Shown here: positions 46,049 through 55,554 of the stretch, piece after piece
Numbering within the stretch: the first letter of the stretch is position 1
Layout: the number at the start of each line of letters is the position of its first letter
Assembly: GCA_018266055.1 (NCBI GenBank)
Contig: JAFDYT010000005.1
Location: forward strand, 248,001 to 312,000
Origin: Bacteroidota bacterium
GTDB lineage: Bacteria > Bacteroidota > Bacteroidia > Cytophagales > Cyclobacteriaceae
Direction of reading: 5' to 3'
Length of the DNA: 64,000 nt
The notes under the pieces: model-generated
The model's database searches: none
Told to the model about the DNA's origin: nothing
The model's input: the letters and a program-made list of their open reading frames with translations, nothing else
Made by a program: the position numbers and the translations under genes

Positions 46049-46489
46049 GCGCACCTTGTAGTTTCTCAAGAAAGTCTTTCCCTTCGACAGGTCATTGGCC
46101 AAGTGTTGCAAGGTTTTTTCTTTCATGATTTTGCGCAACCGCTCTTTGTAGGTCTTGATGTCATTATGTATCGGGCACGGAAATTTATCCGAGCATTCTT
46201 TCAATCCAAGTGAACAGGAGTGAAGAATGTTATCACCGTCAATAGCCTTAACAATGGCATTGAGGGCAATGGGTTTTGATCTTGGATCCAGATAAAATCC
46301 TCCGTTAGGTCCTTTCACCGAAGAAATAATTCCTTCGCGGGAAAGGCTTTGGAGAATTTTGGCTGTAAAATGAACTGGAGAATCTATCTCTTTAGCAATC
46401 TCTTTTATCCCTAGTTTAGATCCATCAACACTTTTCATGGAAATATAAAGGGAAGCACGAATGGCATACTCACACGCTTTTGAAAACAT
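46040..46489 (-). CDS. Rrf2-family transcriptional regulator with IscR/NsrR-type Fe-S ligands
   Basis: 149 residues. Winged helix at about 1-70 (MFSKACEYAIRASLYISMKS, IAKEIDSPVHFTAKILQSLS, SVKGPNGGFYLD). The cluster-binding loop holds C92, C99 and C105 with H108 (SCSLGLKECSDKFPCPIH), almost the spacing of IscR (92, 98, 104, 107), so a [2Fe-2S] or [4Fe-4S] cluster is likely. Rrf2 members sense Fe-S supply, redox state or nitric oxide. It lies 61 bases downstream of the 608-residue gene on the same strand and about 4 kb from norCB. Which signal it senses cannot be read directly. Confidence 0.9.
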   Translation of the reverse strand: MFSKACEYAIRASLYISMKSVDGSKLGIKEIAKEIDSPVHFTAKILQSLSREGIISSVKGPNGGFYLDPRSKPIALNAIVKAIDGDNILHSCSLGLKECSDKFPCPIHNDIKTYKERLRKIMKEKTLQHLANDLSKGKTFLRNYKVRLR

Positions 46490-46496
46490 AGCTCTT

Positions 46497-46530
46497 CATA
46501 TTAGTTAGCTGGATAGTTACTAAAAATATG
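46497..46530. promoter_or_regulatory. Inverted repeat upstream of the Rrf2 gene
   Basis: CATATT at 46497-46502 is mirrored by AATATG at 46525-46530, enclosing TAGT...ACTA and two TAGTTA words. The 34-base footprint just before the Rrf2 start is about the size of an Rrf2 dimer site. Candidate autoregulatory operator. Confidence 0.35.
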
Positions 46531-46550
46531 AGGCAGTAGCAATAAATAAT

Positions 46551-48377
46551 TCAGGCTTCGGTCAAAACGTTGTCCTGATGGCTTAAAAATAAAAATTTCA
46601 ACTCGGCCTCGATCTCGTCAAGGTTGTCGGTTAGTTTACTTTTCAAGGCAAAAAACTCCTGATTAACCTCAACTGCAATCCTTCGATAGTAACCGATTCC
46701 TTCCATCAAGTTGTTATAAAAGTTCTCAAGGTAGGTTTTTCGCTTGGTGTCGATGGCGCCTTTGGCCTCTACCAGCAATTCGTTCCAGTATTCTACATAG
46801 AGCTGCAATTCCTTGATAAACATATGGGGACGGTGGGTTCCATGCAAAAGATTGGTGCGACCATAGATGTGATCGAGCATTTTTCGTAGCGATACGATTT
46901 CTGAGAAATAGGCGATGTTGGGGCCCGGGCATACGTTCACCGCTTTACGCTGGCCAAATGGTTTAAGTTTATAGGCGTTTACGGCCGCATTGCTTAAACC
47001 AATGCACAGACATTCTTTATCCAGCACGTCTTTCATCTGCCTCTTAAACTCTTTTTCCGGAAGCCCCATGGCTTTGAGCTGTTCGGTTTTTTGCTTTTGG
47101 TAGGTATGCGAAGCGGTACAAATCGGATCTTTTCCGAATTCGGTATTAGAAACCAGGTATTCTTCAGAACATGGGCTTCCTGGTAGGCCTTGTTCGATTC
47201 TGGAAAACTTTTCTTTTTCGGCCGAAGTACCTTTTAAATAATAGAAACGGACTCCGAGAGGCGAATTTTTGCTTAGAATGACATCTTTTTCCCCTGCTGC
47301 GCATAGCTGATGCAAGGTTGGTTCGTCTACTGTGGTAGCCTCTGGAACGAGCAGAAAGGGCGTTCCCCACCCGGTGCTATCCACTCCGTAGTATGTGCGC
47401 AGAAATTCGTCTTCTTCATGGGTGCCTATTCCTCCTTGCACGGTGATGCGAAGCGCGTGGGGTGCTTCAAAGGTCTTTCTGCCTTTACTTTGAAGGGCCT
47501 GATTGTACATGCTGAATAACGTGTTGGTAAGCTCCTGCTTTTTGGTCTTAAATTCTTCAAGGATGGGACCCATCAAATAACCGTCAGAGGCAAACGCATG
47601 GCCGCCGCAGTTCAATCCTGACTCAATACGGAATTCACTTACCCACAGACCTTTTTTGGCGAGCATTTTTCCCTGGATTAGCGCCGAGCGGTAGTCGGAA
47701 ACTTTGATCACAATCTGCTTTTCAAATTCCCCCTGGCTGTCAGCGTCAAATGCCGTGAGCTTTTCCATGTAATTAAACAATCGTGGATTCATCCCGGCCG
47801 ACAAAATCACCGATGAGTTGCTGAGATTGCTGTTGGCGTACCCGCGCAGTGCCGCCACAGCATCCGATCCATCGTCGATCACTTGCCCGTTTTCATCCAG
47901 ATTATTTTTGTCCAGCTTGGTCATAATGTTTACATCAATACTTCCTGGCTGTATTTCATCCCTCAACCAGTTTTCGAGTTGAAGTTTATCGACCGGATCA
48001 GTCACTTTTTCAAGCTGATTGTAAATACTTTTTAGATTACTTTTCTCGGGAAGCATCTCAAAATATTTATTGATGTCCGAGCCCGCTTCAAATTCAGAAT
48101 TTTTAAGTCGATGGATCTGGTCGTTCACCATGCGGTTGATCAGGTTGAGGTAATCGGTTATTCGCCTGGCGCGGTAGTCAGTCTCCTGATTGGTAATGGG
48201 CACATAGGGTTCTCCACATTGAGCATAATAATGACTACGCATTTTTTCCACCAGGTTATCTTCAATGATGGATACCACAGAGCTGATGCCATACCGGGCA
48301 ACCTTGACAGGTGAGTCGATAGTATAGGCTAAGCCCATGACGGGGATATGAAAAGAGTGCGGTTTTTCGGATTGCAT
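46551..48377 (-). CDS. Uncharacterised FMN/TIM-barrel-like protein with cysteine-rich segment
   Basis: 608 residues, soluble, no signal peptide. The first part, IPVMGLAYTIDSPVKVARYG, followed by SSVVSIIEDNLV, and the middle segments WVSEFRIESGLNCGGHAF, HALRITVQGGIGTHEEDEFL and GWGTPFLLVPEATTVD resemble barrel strands of nitronate monooxygenase or IMP dehydrogenase-type flavin/phosphate-binding enzymes. Between about residues 395 and 490 lie several Cys (GSPCSEEY, DPICTASH, KECLCIGLSN, VNVCPGPN), a possible Fe-S or metal site. The end is helical. I know no characterised member. It heads a two-gene unit with the Rrf2 regulator. TATCTTTA about 35 bases upstream may be its -7 element. Confidence 0.75.
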   Translation of the reverse strand: MQSEKPHSFHIPVMGLAYTIDSPVKVARYGISSVVSIIEDNLVEKMRSHYYAQCGEPYVPITNQETDYRARRITDYLNLINRMVNDQIHRLKNSEFEAGSDINKYFEMLPEKSNLKSIYNQLEKVTDPVDKLQLENWLRDEIQPGSIDVNIMTKLDKNNLDENGQVIDDGSDAVAALRGYANSNLSNSSVILSAGMNPRLFNYMEKLTAFDADSQGEFEKQIVIKVSDYRSALIQGKMLAKKGLWVSEFRIESGLNCGGHAFASDGYLMGPILEEFKTKKQELTNTLFSMYNQALQSKGRKTFEAPHALRITVQGGIGTHEEDEFLRTYYGVDSTGWGTPFLLVPEATTVDEPTLHQLCAAGEKDVILSKNSPLGVRFYYLKGTSAEKEKFSRIEQGLPGSPCSEEYLVSNTEFGKDPICTASHTYQKQKTEQLKAMGLPEKEFKRQMKDVLDKECLCIGLSNAAVNAYKLKPFGQRKAVNVCPGPNIAYFSEIVSLRKMLDHIYGRTNLLHGTHRPHMFIKELQLYVEYWNELLVEAKGAIDTKRKTYLENFYNNLMEGIGYYRRIAVEVNQEFFALKSKLTDNLDEIEAELKFLFLSHQDNVLTEA

Positions 48378-48636
48378 ATCGGTGGTTATTTATTCGAAAC
48401 TGTAAAGATACTGATTAAAAGATAAATGTGTCTTTTATAGTGAACCACAAAGTACTTAAACACCAAGGCTGGGTTTATGAGAAAAATCATAAGAAGTATT
48501 ACTTAAATCATTTTTTGGCAGGGTGAGCTAAAATACCTGAATATAGGGTAGGCCAGTGTAAGATAAAGTCATGAATTCATAATCAGGACTCCCTGAAAAT
48601 GTTTTGCTGAATGAGTATCTTACTCAAAAAAAGGGT

Positions 48637-51090
48637 ATGAAGTGGATACTATCGTTGACTTTCTGTAGTGGCTTAATAGTTGGTTGTATGCCCAAGAACG
48701 AGGCCGAGGAAGATGCCGAGCTCCTGGCAAAATTGGCCTCTTCACGAGTAACCTTGCCAAACGGCTGGGGGATTACGCCCGTAGGGAAAAGTCTGCCTCT
48801 TAACGACCTGCCACTAAACCTGGTTGTTTCCCCGTCTGAGAAGTGGCTGGCGGTTACCAACAACGGCCAAAGCACTCAGTCGATCACCCTGATCGATGCA
48901 AAAAAAGAAGTTATTGTAGATGATGTGACTATTCCCAAATCATGGGTTGGTCTTGCTTTTAGCGACGATGAAAAATATTTGTATGCGTCCGGCGGCAATG
49001 ATAATCGTGTGGTGATCTATAAAATCGAAAAGGGGAAACTCAAGGAAGATGGATTCCTGATTTTGGGCGAGGAAAAGGAAGTGATTTCTCCGGCAGGCTT
49101 GTGTGTGGATTCCCGTCACAACCGCCTTTATGTGGTCGCTAAAGATTCTCGATCGTTTTTTATTTGTGATCTGGCCACTAAAAAAGTGATGAAAGAAGCG
49201 AAACTCGAAGCAGAGCCCTTCACTTGCAAAATTTCTCCGCTATCCGGCGAGCTGTTTATCTCTCTATGGGGAGGAAGCAAAGTGCTTGTATACGATTTAG
49301 TTAAAGAAAAAATTGTTCAGGAAATCCCGACCAACAGTCACCCCAATGATCTGCTCTTTACACGCGACGGAAAATTTCTTTTTGTACCCAACGGCAACGA
49401 CAATACCGTGTCGGTGATTGAAACCACTACGTACAAAGTATTAGAACACATCACGGCTTCACTTTATCCCGATGCACCAATCGGCTCTACGCCCAACGGC
49501 GTGGCGCTGTCGCCCGATGAGAACACGCTTTATGTGGCCAACGCGGATAATAATTGTCTGGCGGTGTTTGACGTGAGCGAAAAAGGAAACAGCCGGTCCA
49601 AAGGATTTATCCCGACAGGATGGTATCCCACGGCAGTGAAAACAATTGGCGAAAAGATTTTCGTCACCAATGGCAAGGGCTTCAGTTCGAAGGCAAATCC
49701 TCAAGGACCTAATCCATACAAAAAGAAAAAGCCGCAGGCGGAAGGAGCGAATCCTGAAGCCAACAAAGATGTGGTGCAATACATCGGTGGGCTCTTTAAA
49801 GGAACTCTTTCCATCATCGATCAACCTGAAGAAAAAGCATTGGCCACGTATTCTCACGCCGTTTACCTCAACACGCCTTACAGCAAAGACAAGGAGCTAA
49901 TGGCGGAAGGTGAAAGCGGCAACCCCATTCCGCGAAAGCGAACAGAAAAATCGCCCATTCGATATGTGTTTTATATCATCAAGGAAAATCGAACATACGA
50001 TCAGGTGCTGGGCGATGTGAAAGCCGGAAATGGCGACTCTTCGTTGTGTCTTTTCCCAAGAAAGCTTACGCCTAACCTTCACAAAATTGTAGATGAATTT
50101 GTGTTGCTGGATAATTTCTATGTCGATGCAGAAGTTTCTGCCGACGGCCACAACTGGTCAACTGCGGCTTACGCCAATGACTTTGTAGAGAAAACATGGG
50201 TCACCAGTTATGGCGGTCGTGGCGGAGCGTATGATTACGAAGGCACGCGCGGGGTAGCCTTACCCAAGAATGGGTTTATTTGGGATTTTTGTAATCGCGC
50301 TAACGTATCGTATCGCACGTACGGAGAATTTACCGATGGCCAAACAGCAAATTACCCCGGCGTAGAAAATCATTTCTGTAAACACTACCGCGGATGGGAT
50401 ATGGATTTTAAAGATGTGGATCGCGAAAAGCAATGGGAAGTAGATTTTGATTCGATGCTCGCCATCAACGCGGTGACACAGTTTAACAGCTTGCGGTTTG
50501 GTAACGATCACACTTCAGGTTCAAAGGAAGGTGCTTACAGTATTGAGGCTAGTATTGCCGACAACGATCTTGCGGTAGGGCGTTTTATTGAACATCTTTC
50601 TAAGTCGAGCATCTGGAAGGAGTCGGCTGTATTTATTTTGGAAGACGACGCACAAAACGGATCCGATCATGTGGATGCGCATCGCTCTACAGCGTACGTG
50701 ATAAGCCCCTATGTGAAGAGGAAATCCGTTGATCACACTGTTTATTCCACCTCTGGAATGCTGCGCACAATCGAATTAATTTTAGGGTTGCCACCGATGA
50801 GTCAATACGATGCTGCAGCTACACCGCTCTATCGGTGCTTCACCAGTGAGTTGACGGCGGATGAATTCACTTCATTGAATGCCAATTGGGATATCAACAA
50901 AAGGAATCCTAAGTCAACATCGTCAACAAAACGAAAAGTGAATTTTGATTTTAGTCGTGAAGACGCAGCCCCTGACCTCGCTTTTAACGAAGACATCTGG
51001 AAGACTATGCGCGGCGAAAGCAGCGTGATGCCTGCACCACGTCGCAGCGCTTTTGTGAGAGCAATCAAGGAAGAAGGAGACGATGACTAG
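48637..51090 (+). CDS. Lipoprotein with YVTN-type propeller and phosphoesterase domain
   Basis: 817 residues from the ATG at 48637, giving the lipoprotein signal MKWILSLTFCSGLIVGC. Residues about 50-400 form a seven-bladed YVTN/lactonase-like propeller (LVVSPSEKWLAVTNNGQST, LAFSDDEKYLYASGGNDNRV, GVALSPDENTLYVANADNN). From about 435 comes a phospholipase C/acid phosphatase-like phosphoesterase domain: YIIKENRTYDQVLGDV, ADGHNWSTAAYANDF and FILEDDAQNGSDHVDAHRST with its Asp/His metal positions. Probably a periplasm- or surface-exposed hydrolase of phosphate esters or phospholipids; the substrate is unknown. Convergent with the next gene, 9 bases apart. Confidence 0.88.
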   Translation: MKWILSLTFCSGLIVGCMPKNEAEEDAELLAKLASSRVTLPNGWGITPVGKSLPLNDLPLNLVVSPSEKWLAVTNNGQSTQSITLIDAKKEVIVDDVTIPKSWVGLAFSDDEKYLYASGGNDNRVVIYKIEKGKLKEDGFLILGEEKEVISPAGLCVDSRHNRLYVVAKDSRSFFICDLATKKVMKEAKLEAEPFTCKISPLSGELFISLWGGSKVLVYDLVKEKIVQEIPTNSHPNDLLFTRDGKFLFVPNGNDNTVSVIETTTYKVLEHITASLYPDAPIGSTPNGVALSPDENTLYVANADNNCLAVFDVSEKGNSRSKGFIPTGWYPTAVKTIGEKIFVTNGKGFSSKANPQGPNPYKKKKPQAEGANPEANKDVVQYIGGLFKGTLSIIDQPEEKALATYSHAVYLNTPYSKDKELMAEGESGNPIPRKRTEKSPIRYVFYIIKENRTYDQVLGDVKAGNGDSSLCLFPRKLTPNLHKIVDEFVLLDNFYVDAEVSADGHNWSTAAYANDFVEKTWVTSYGGRGGAYDYEGTRGVALPKNGFIWDFCNRANVSYRTYGEFTDGQTANYPGVENHFCKHYRGWDMDFKDVDREKQWEVDFDSMLAINAVTQFNSLRFGNDHTSGSKEGAYSIEASIADNDLAVGRFIEHLSKSSIWKESAVFILEDDAQNGSDHVDAHRSTAYVISPYVKRKSVDHTVYSTSGMLRTIELILGLPPMSQYDAAATPLYRCFTSELTADEFTSLNANWDINKRNPKSTSSTKRKVNFDFSREDAAPDLAFNEDIWKTMRGESSVMPAPRRSAFVRAIKEEGDDD

Positions 51091-51099
51091 AAAGAAATC

Positions 51100-52449
51100 T
51101 CAGCGATTGATTACCAACCGCTTCACTTCTTTGTAAGATTCATTCACAATCGTGATCACGTAGACTCCAGGATCTAACGTAATCGGGAAAATTACATTCG
51201 ACTCGGTAAAAGTTGCGGATGCTTTCGTCGCCCCAAATGTATCCGAGATGGTTACTGCAGTAGCAGCACCAGTTTCAAAGTTTAGGTTGATGTGAAGATT
51301 CCCGTTTGTCAATGGATTGGGGTAAACAGAAATGTCTTTTTGAGCTGCAAAATTGGCGACAATCACATTGAAAGTTTCGGTGTGCCCGTCTACGTCCACG
51401 GCTTTTAGTCGGTAGAAATTTGAACCGATCATCGGATCCTGATCAGTGAAGGAATATTCATGTTGCACTTTGGTTGTGCCATGGCCCGCCACCTGAGCTA
51501 TTTTAGTAAATTCAGTATTGTTCACTGACTTCTCTAATTCAAAATAATCGAAATTCAATTCGCTGGCAGTTGTCCAAAGCACTTGAATGGAATTGGCGTT
51601 TTGCGTTCCGATTTTAAATTCCGTCAAGGTAACAGGAAGCGGGCTGCCTGGTTGTGAAGCTACCCACGAATAAAAAGATGGGTCACCAGAAAGCATGTCA
51701 GCTTTTGTTCCTTTATTTGACGTAGTGGTAGCACCGCCGCCGGTATTAGTGGTTGTTCCATTTACATAAAGCCCAAAGGGGCTTGTGCTGTTGTTGTTCG
51801 TAATCTGATCACCACCTCCTGTAAAGGCAACGTTTCCATTCACATACATTTGACCCCCGTTATTTATCGTAAGGGATTGCCCACCGCCAGTGCTGCTGGT
51901 GAGGTTTCCATACACGGCCACTCTTCCATTTTGATTTACGGTCATACCTGCTCCTCCTGAAGCTAATGCTACGTTGCTCTCAAAAACCATATCTGCATAT
52001 GGTGGAGGTGCAGCGTTGGTGCCGATTTTGATCACCGCATTGTTGTTGATCGTCGCAGCGCCCTGTATAATCACTTGGCCGCCGGGGTGCACAAAGAAGC
52101 TTCCTGGATTGGCTGAGGCGGTGAGCGTTCCGGTCACGATAAGCGTGCCATATACATCGATGGTACCCCCACTATTGCTAAGGGTGAGGTTTCCGTTTAT
52201 TGTGAAGGTCTTTCCAGAGGATACCGACAGTGCGAAGCTTCCGACAGTATAGCTACCACTGGTATTCATATTGTTTTGAACCGTTACCGATCCAAAAGAC
52301 TGGCCGCTCAGGGGAGGAGCAGTGCCGCCTGCCCAATTAGATCCGGTGCTAAACGCTCCGTCCGTCGACGATGTGTAGGTTTGGGCATTCGCCGAAACCA
52401 AGACCAGGAAAAAAAAGGCTATAGCCAGCCCGGTTTTTAAATTGTTCAT
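51100..52449 (-). CDS. T9SS-sorted secreted beta-rich protein
   Basis: 449 residues from the ATG at 52449 (MNNLKTGLAIAFFFLVLVSA signal peptide). The middle is Gly/Ser/Thr/Asn-rich with a repeating beta-helix-like pattern (ITVQ/LTLSNSGGTIDVYGTL, LTINNGGQMYVNGNVAFTGG), then a fibronectin-like domain (VTLTEFKIGTQNANSIQVLW). The C-terminal 75 residues are a type A sorting domain (ISVYPNPLTNGNLHIN to YKEVKRLVINR) used for export by the type IX secretion system and anchoring at the surface. Function of the passenger is unknown; adhesion or matrix roles are typical for such proteins. Confidence 0.88.
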   Translation of the reverse strand: MNNLKTGLAIAFFFLVLVSANAQTYTSSTDGAFSTGSNWAGGTAPPLSGQSFGSVTVQNNMNTSGSYTVGSFALSVSSGKTFTINGNLTLSNSGGTIDVYGTLIVTGTLTASANPGSFFVHPGGQVIIQGAATINNNAVIKIGTNAAPPPYADMVFESNVALASGGAGMTVNQNGRVAVYGNLTSSTGGGQSLTINNGGQMYVNGNVAFTGGGDQITNNNSTSPFGLYVNGTTTNTGGGATTTSNKGTKADMLSGDPSFYSWVASQPGSPLPVTLTEFKIGTQNANSIQVLWTTASELNFDYFELEKSVNNTEFTKIAQVAGHGTTKVQHEYSFTDQDPMIGSNFYRLKAVDVDGHTETFNVIVANFAAQKDISVYPNPLTNGNLHINLNFETGAATAVTISDTFGATKASATFTESNVIFPITLDPGVYVITIVNESYKEVKRLVINR

Positions 52450-52536
52450 TTGGTGGTTAATTGAATCATGCCCTCGCAACAATCTTTCCAAGCTCCTCAT
52501 TCAGGGTAAAAATGAGAGTTTTCTAAAATGAAGGTT

Positions 52537-52544
52537 CAAATTTA
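52537..52544 (-). promoter_or_regulatory. Putative -7 element of the T9SS-sorted protein gene
   Basis: TAAATTTG on the reverse strand (52544 to 52537) matches TAnnTTTG, giving a leader of about 85 bases. No TTG was seen at the -33 distance. The rest of the 227-base gap 52450-52676 shows only a weak AATCC/GGATT hairpin near 52630-52650 after paaN. Confidence 0.4.
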
Positions 52545-52676
52545 AGGAAAATAGCGAAACATGACCTAAATCATTTTATAGATGAAAAAGACCAGTTTTT
52601 GGTTCAGTTTGCAGATTTGGAGATGGAAAATCCAGAATAGATAGCCGGATTATTTTTTTTCTCTTTTGAGCCGCTT

Positions 52677-54344
52677 TTAAGCTTTCACCGGCTCCCGATG
52701 TCCCACCCACGTGAACCGCTTGGTAACATACTCTGGGTTGGTGAATGAAGCGTTGCCTGAAGGGTTTCCCCCCGTGACATGAAAGTCGGAGAAGGCCGCA
52801 TTCTGATTCATGTAAATGCCTCCCGTCAGATTGAATGAAACCGGTGTTGCCGCGAGTGCCATCGCATCGGCAATCTGGTCGTGTACTTCGGCGCGTGTTG
52901 TGTACGCGCCACACGAGATTGCGCCGTGAGTTTGTGCCAGTTCCTGCGCCAGCGCGATCGACTGCTCGGTATTTTTGGTTTTGATCAGCAAAGCAATTGG
53001 CCCGAAAAGTTCTTTGCTAAAAATTTCTTTTTTATTCGCGTCAAGCTCAATCACTACAGGCGTAGCCGTACGCGCATTTTTGAATTGCGGATTTTCAACG
53101 ACGCGCGATTTGAGCAGCACTTTTCCGGCTAGTTTTTCTGAGTCGATCACTCGCTCGCTTGTCTTTTTGCTTTGCACTGCGCCTAGCACAAACGGGCCAG
53201 CCTTAGGGTTGTCCACCAGGCTGTTGATTTGAGTGATGAATTTTTGCGCAAATTCATCGAAAGAAATTTTTCCGCTTGGCGAATCAATTCCGTTCTCCGG
53301 AATGAAAAAATTTTGTGGGGCAGTGCACATTTGCCCGCTGTACAGATTTACCGAGAAGGCAAGATTGGCAGCCACTTTATCGGCATCGTTAACAGAGTCA
53401 AGAATTACTGAGTTTACACCGGTTTTCTCTGTGAAAACAGTTTTGCCTGGAAGTGCTTCAAGGTATGAGCCGAATAGTGAGTTTCCTGTAAAATCAATGA
53501 GTTTTACTTCAGGATGTTCGGCAAGTTCTTTCGTGATCATGTGGCCAAACGTGTCGGCACCGAGCTGACAAGTGTTGGGATCAAGATTATTTTCGGTCAG
53601 TACATTTTGAATCTCCGCCACAAAAATGGCAATAGGCAAGATCGCCCCAGGATGAGGTTTTACGATCACCGTATTTCCGGTGATCAGGCTTCCGTAAATT
53701 CCGGTAACAGAATTCCAGGTTGGGAAAGTTGAGCAGCCGATAACCACCGAAATCCCTTTAGGAACAGCACGCCATTCTTTGTTAAGCTGAAGATTGAATT
53801 TGCCCATCGGTTTATCCCACGTCACATTTACTGGAAAGCGATTAAGCTCTTCATAGCCCGCAGCGATGGCCTCTAATGCACGGTCGGCAGCGTGTGGTCC
53901 GCTTGCCTGAAAGGCCATCATGTAACCCTGACCGGTAGTGTGCATGGTGGCATACGCAATTTCAAAGAATCTTTTTTTCACCCGATCCAGAGATTCAAGT
54001 AAAATTCCGGCACGCTCGTCGGCACTCAGCTTACGCCACGATGCGAACGCTTTCTTTGAATTTTCAACCAAAGCGGATACAGGATATTGCGGGTAGGAAA
54101 TCCCAAGCCGCTCTTGAGTGTAAGGTGATTCTTCTTCACCTGCCCACGCGTTAGCAGGAGTTTGTTTTAGCTCCTCAAATTTTTTTCCGAGGTAATTTTT
54201 GAATTTCGTTTGACCGTCGGCATCCGCTGTTTCTCCATATACTGCCGGCGCCGGGTGTTCAGGAAATGCCGCAAAGAATGTTCGCGCATGCAAGGCTTCA
54301 ATGGCTTTGGCAAGCAACGGTTGATGTTTTTGAAATAAGCTCAT
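52677..54344 (-). CDS. paaN: PaaN-type aldehyde dehydrogenase family protein
   Basis: 555 residues. The fold is that of aldehyde dehydrogenases, with KGISVVIGCSTFPTWNSVTG (cofactor Rossmann region), IDFTGNSLFGSYLEALPGKT, TEKTGVNSVILDSVNDAD and the Cys-containing LYSGQMCTAPQNFFIPENGI at the usual nucleophile position. Length and the N-terminal LFQKHQPLLAKAIEALHART match the phenylacetate-degradation protein PaaN of the long type. No other paa gene is in the window, so the role in phenylacetate breakdown is unconfirmed. Last of a four-gene same-strand run. Confidence 0.82.
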   Translation of the reverse strand: MSLFQKHQPLLAKAIEALHARTFFAAFPEHPAPAVYGETADADGQTKFKNYLGKKFEELKQTPANAWAGEEESPYTQERLGISYPQYPVSALVENSKKAFASWRKLSADERAGILLESLDRVKKRFFEIAYATMHTTGQGYMMAFQASGPHAADRALEAIAAGYEELNRFPVNVTWDKPMGKFNLQLNKEWRAVPKGISVVIGCSTFPTWNSVTGIYGSLITGNTVIVKPHPGAILPIAIFVAEIQNVLTENNLDPNTCQLGADTFGHMITKELAEHPEVKLIDFTGNSLFGSYLEALPGKTVFTEKTGVNSVILDSVNDADKVAANLAFSVNLYSGQMCTAPQNFFIPENGIDSPSGKISFDEFAQKFITQINSLVDNPKAGPFVLGAVQSKKTSERVIDSEKLAGKVLLKSRVVENPQFKNARTATPVVIELDANKKEIFSKELFGPIALLIKTKNTEQSIALAQELAQTHGAISCGAYTTRAEVHDQIADAMALAATPVSFNLTGGIYMNQNAAFSDFHVTGGNPSGNASFTNPEYVTKRFTWVGHREPVKA

Positions 54345-54386
54345 AACAGTGGGTTGTGGTTGATGAAATTATTGTTGTGCTCAATC

Positions 54387-54824
54387 TTATTTAAAAACAA
54401 GTTTAGCTAACAAAATTCGCTTTGCTCTTCCGGGTTCAAGATAGTATACCAAAAAATATTTTGAAGTTTTAGAATTCCATCGATCAATTATTTTTTCCAG
54501 TGTAAAAGTGATGGGTTGACGTGAGTTTTTTCCGCTAGCAATGATTACCTGTTTTTGAGAGTCATCATACACCGCTACTTGTGTTACACAAGATGCGCAA
54601 GGTGCATCGCACGAGTATTGCACAGTAAGTGAATTGGCAGCTTTGGATTTAACCAGATCCAGGATCAGTAGCGGATCGGATTCAATGGCATTAAAGCGTT
54701 GCAGTAAATTATTTTTTTGATAGAACGACCAGCTGTCGATGGTGTCAGGCAATATTCCTGCCTCCGTCTGGTAAACCCACAGGCAAAATAAAATCCCAAC
54801 GAATATTTTTTTCACCTGTGCCAT
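54387..54824 (-). CDS. Hypothetical exported protein (145 aa)
   Basis: 145 residues with a signal peptide (MAQVKKIFVGILFCLWVYQT, cleavage after EA). The mature part contains CDAPCASC, three Cys that could form a disulfide or metal site, and a mixed alpha/beta C-terminus ending RILLAKLVFK. I do not recognise a family. It starts 8 bases after the DUF4197 gene and is likely co-transcribed with it. Confidence 0.65.
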   Translation of the reverse strand: MAQVKKIFVGILFCLWVYQTEAGILPDTIDSWSFYQKNNLLQRFNAIESDPLLILDLVKSKAANSLTVQYSCDAPCASCVTQVAVYDDSQKQVIIASGKNSRQPITFTLEKIIDRWNSKTSKYFLVYYLEPGRAKRILLAKLVFK

Positions 54825-54832
54825 TGATTAAC

Positions 54833-55507
54833 TCATTTTAATCCAAATACTTTCTTTAGCAAATCGCTGGTACGCGCGACGGGATTGGCCCGTATGTTTT
54901 TTTCTTCGTTGGCAATCATTAAGAACAATCCCTGAATGGCCAGGTCAGTGGTGTACGCTGTCAAGTCGGGGTTTACTTTTTTCACGAAAGGAATTTTATC
55001 ATACTCGCCGGCAAGGTTGCTGTAGTATTTGGTAGCCTCTACTTTATCCAACGAGGCTTTGATCACCGGTGTGAATTGAGCCTTCAATTGAGTAATCGTA
55101 GTTTTCTTCAGGTATTGTGTGGCTGCATCAGGTTGCCCTTTTAAAATTGTGACGGCATCGGTGATGCTCATTTTTTTTATGGCGTCAACAAAGATTGGTT
55201 TAGCTTGTTTTGCCGCGTCCTCGGCGCCACGGTTTAAGGTCAAAATAAAATTATCGACTTCTTTGCCCATGCCCAGGTCGCGCAATTTCTTTTCCATTTT
55301 TTGTGCATCTGGCGGAAACGGAATTTTAATTGCAGGATTTTTGAAATAACCATCTACCTGCGAAAGTGCATCGGCACCTTTTGATATCCCTTGTGTCAGC
55401 GCTTCTTTCAATCCTTTACTTATTTCTTCGTTGCCCAACTGCAGTTGAGCAAGTGCTGAGGCGGAGACTAAAACCAATAATGAAAGTCCGAGTGCAATTT
55501 TCTTCAT
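54833..55507 (-). CDS. DUF4197 domain protein
   Basis: 224 residues from the ATG at 55507 (MKKIALGLSLLVLVSASALA signal peptide). The mature protein is mostly helical: EEISKGLKEALTQGISKGAD, FPPDAQKMEKKLRDLGMGKE, NRGAEDAAKQAKPIFVDAIK, TDAVTILKGQPDAATQYL and TDLAIQGLFLMIANEEKNIR, which fit DUF4197, an exported family without known function. Between an FMN oxidase gene (47 bases upstream) and a small exported protein gene (8 bases downstream). Confidence 0.88.
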   Translation of the reverse strand: MKKIALGLSLLVLVSASALAQLQLGNEEISKGLKEALTQGISKGADALSQVDGYFKNPAIKIPFPPDAQKMEKKLRDLGMGKEVDNFILTLNRGAEDAAKQAKPIFVDAIKKMSITDAVTILKGQPDAATQYLKKTTITQLKAQFTPVIKASLDKVEATKYYSNLAGEYDKIPFVKKVNPDLTAYTTDLAIQGLFLMIANEEKNIRANPVARTSDLLKKVFGLK

Positions 55508-55554
55508 AAAAAATCTTGAGTTAGTCGACAAAGTTAAAAAAGAAAGCATGAATA

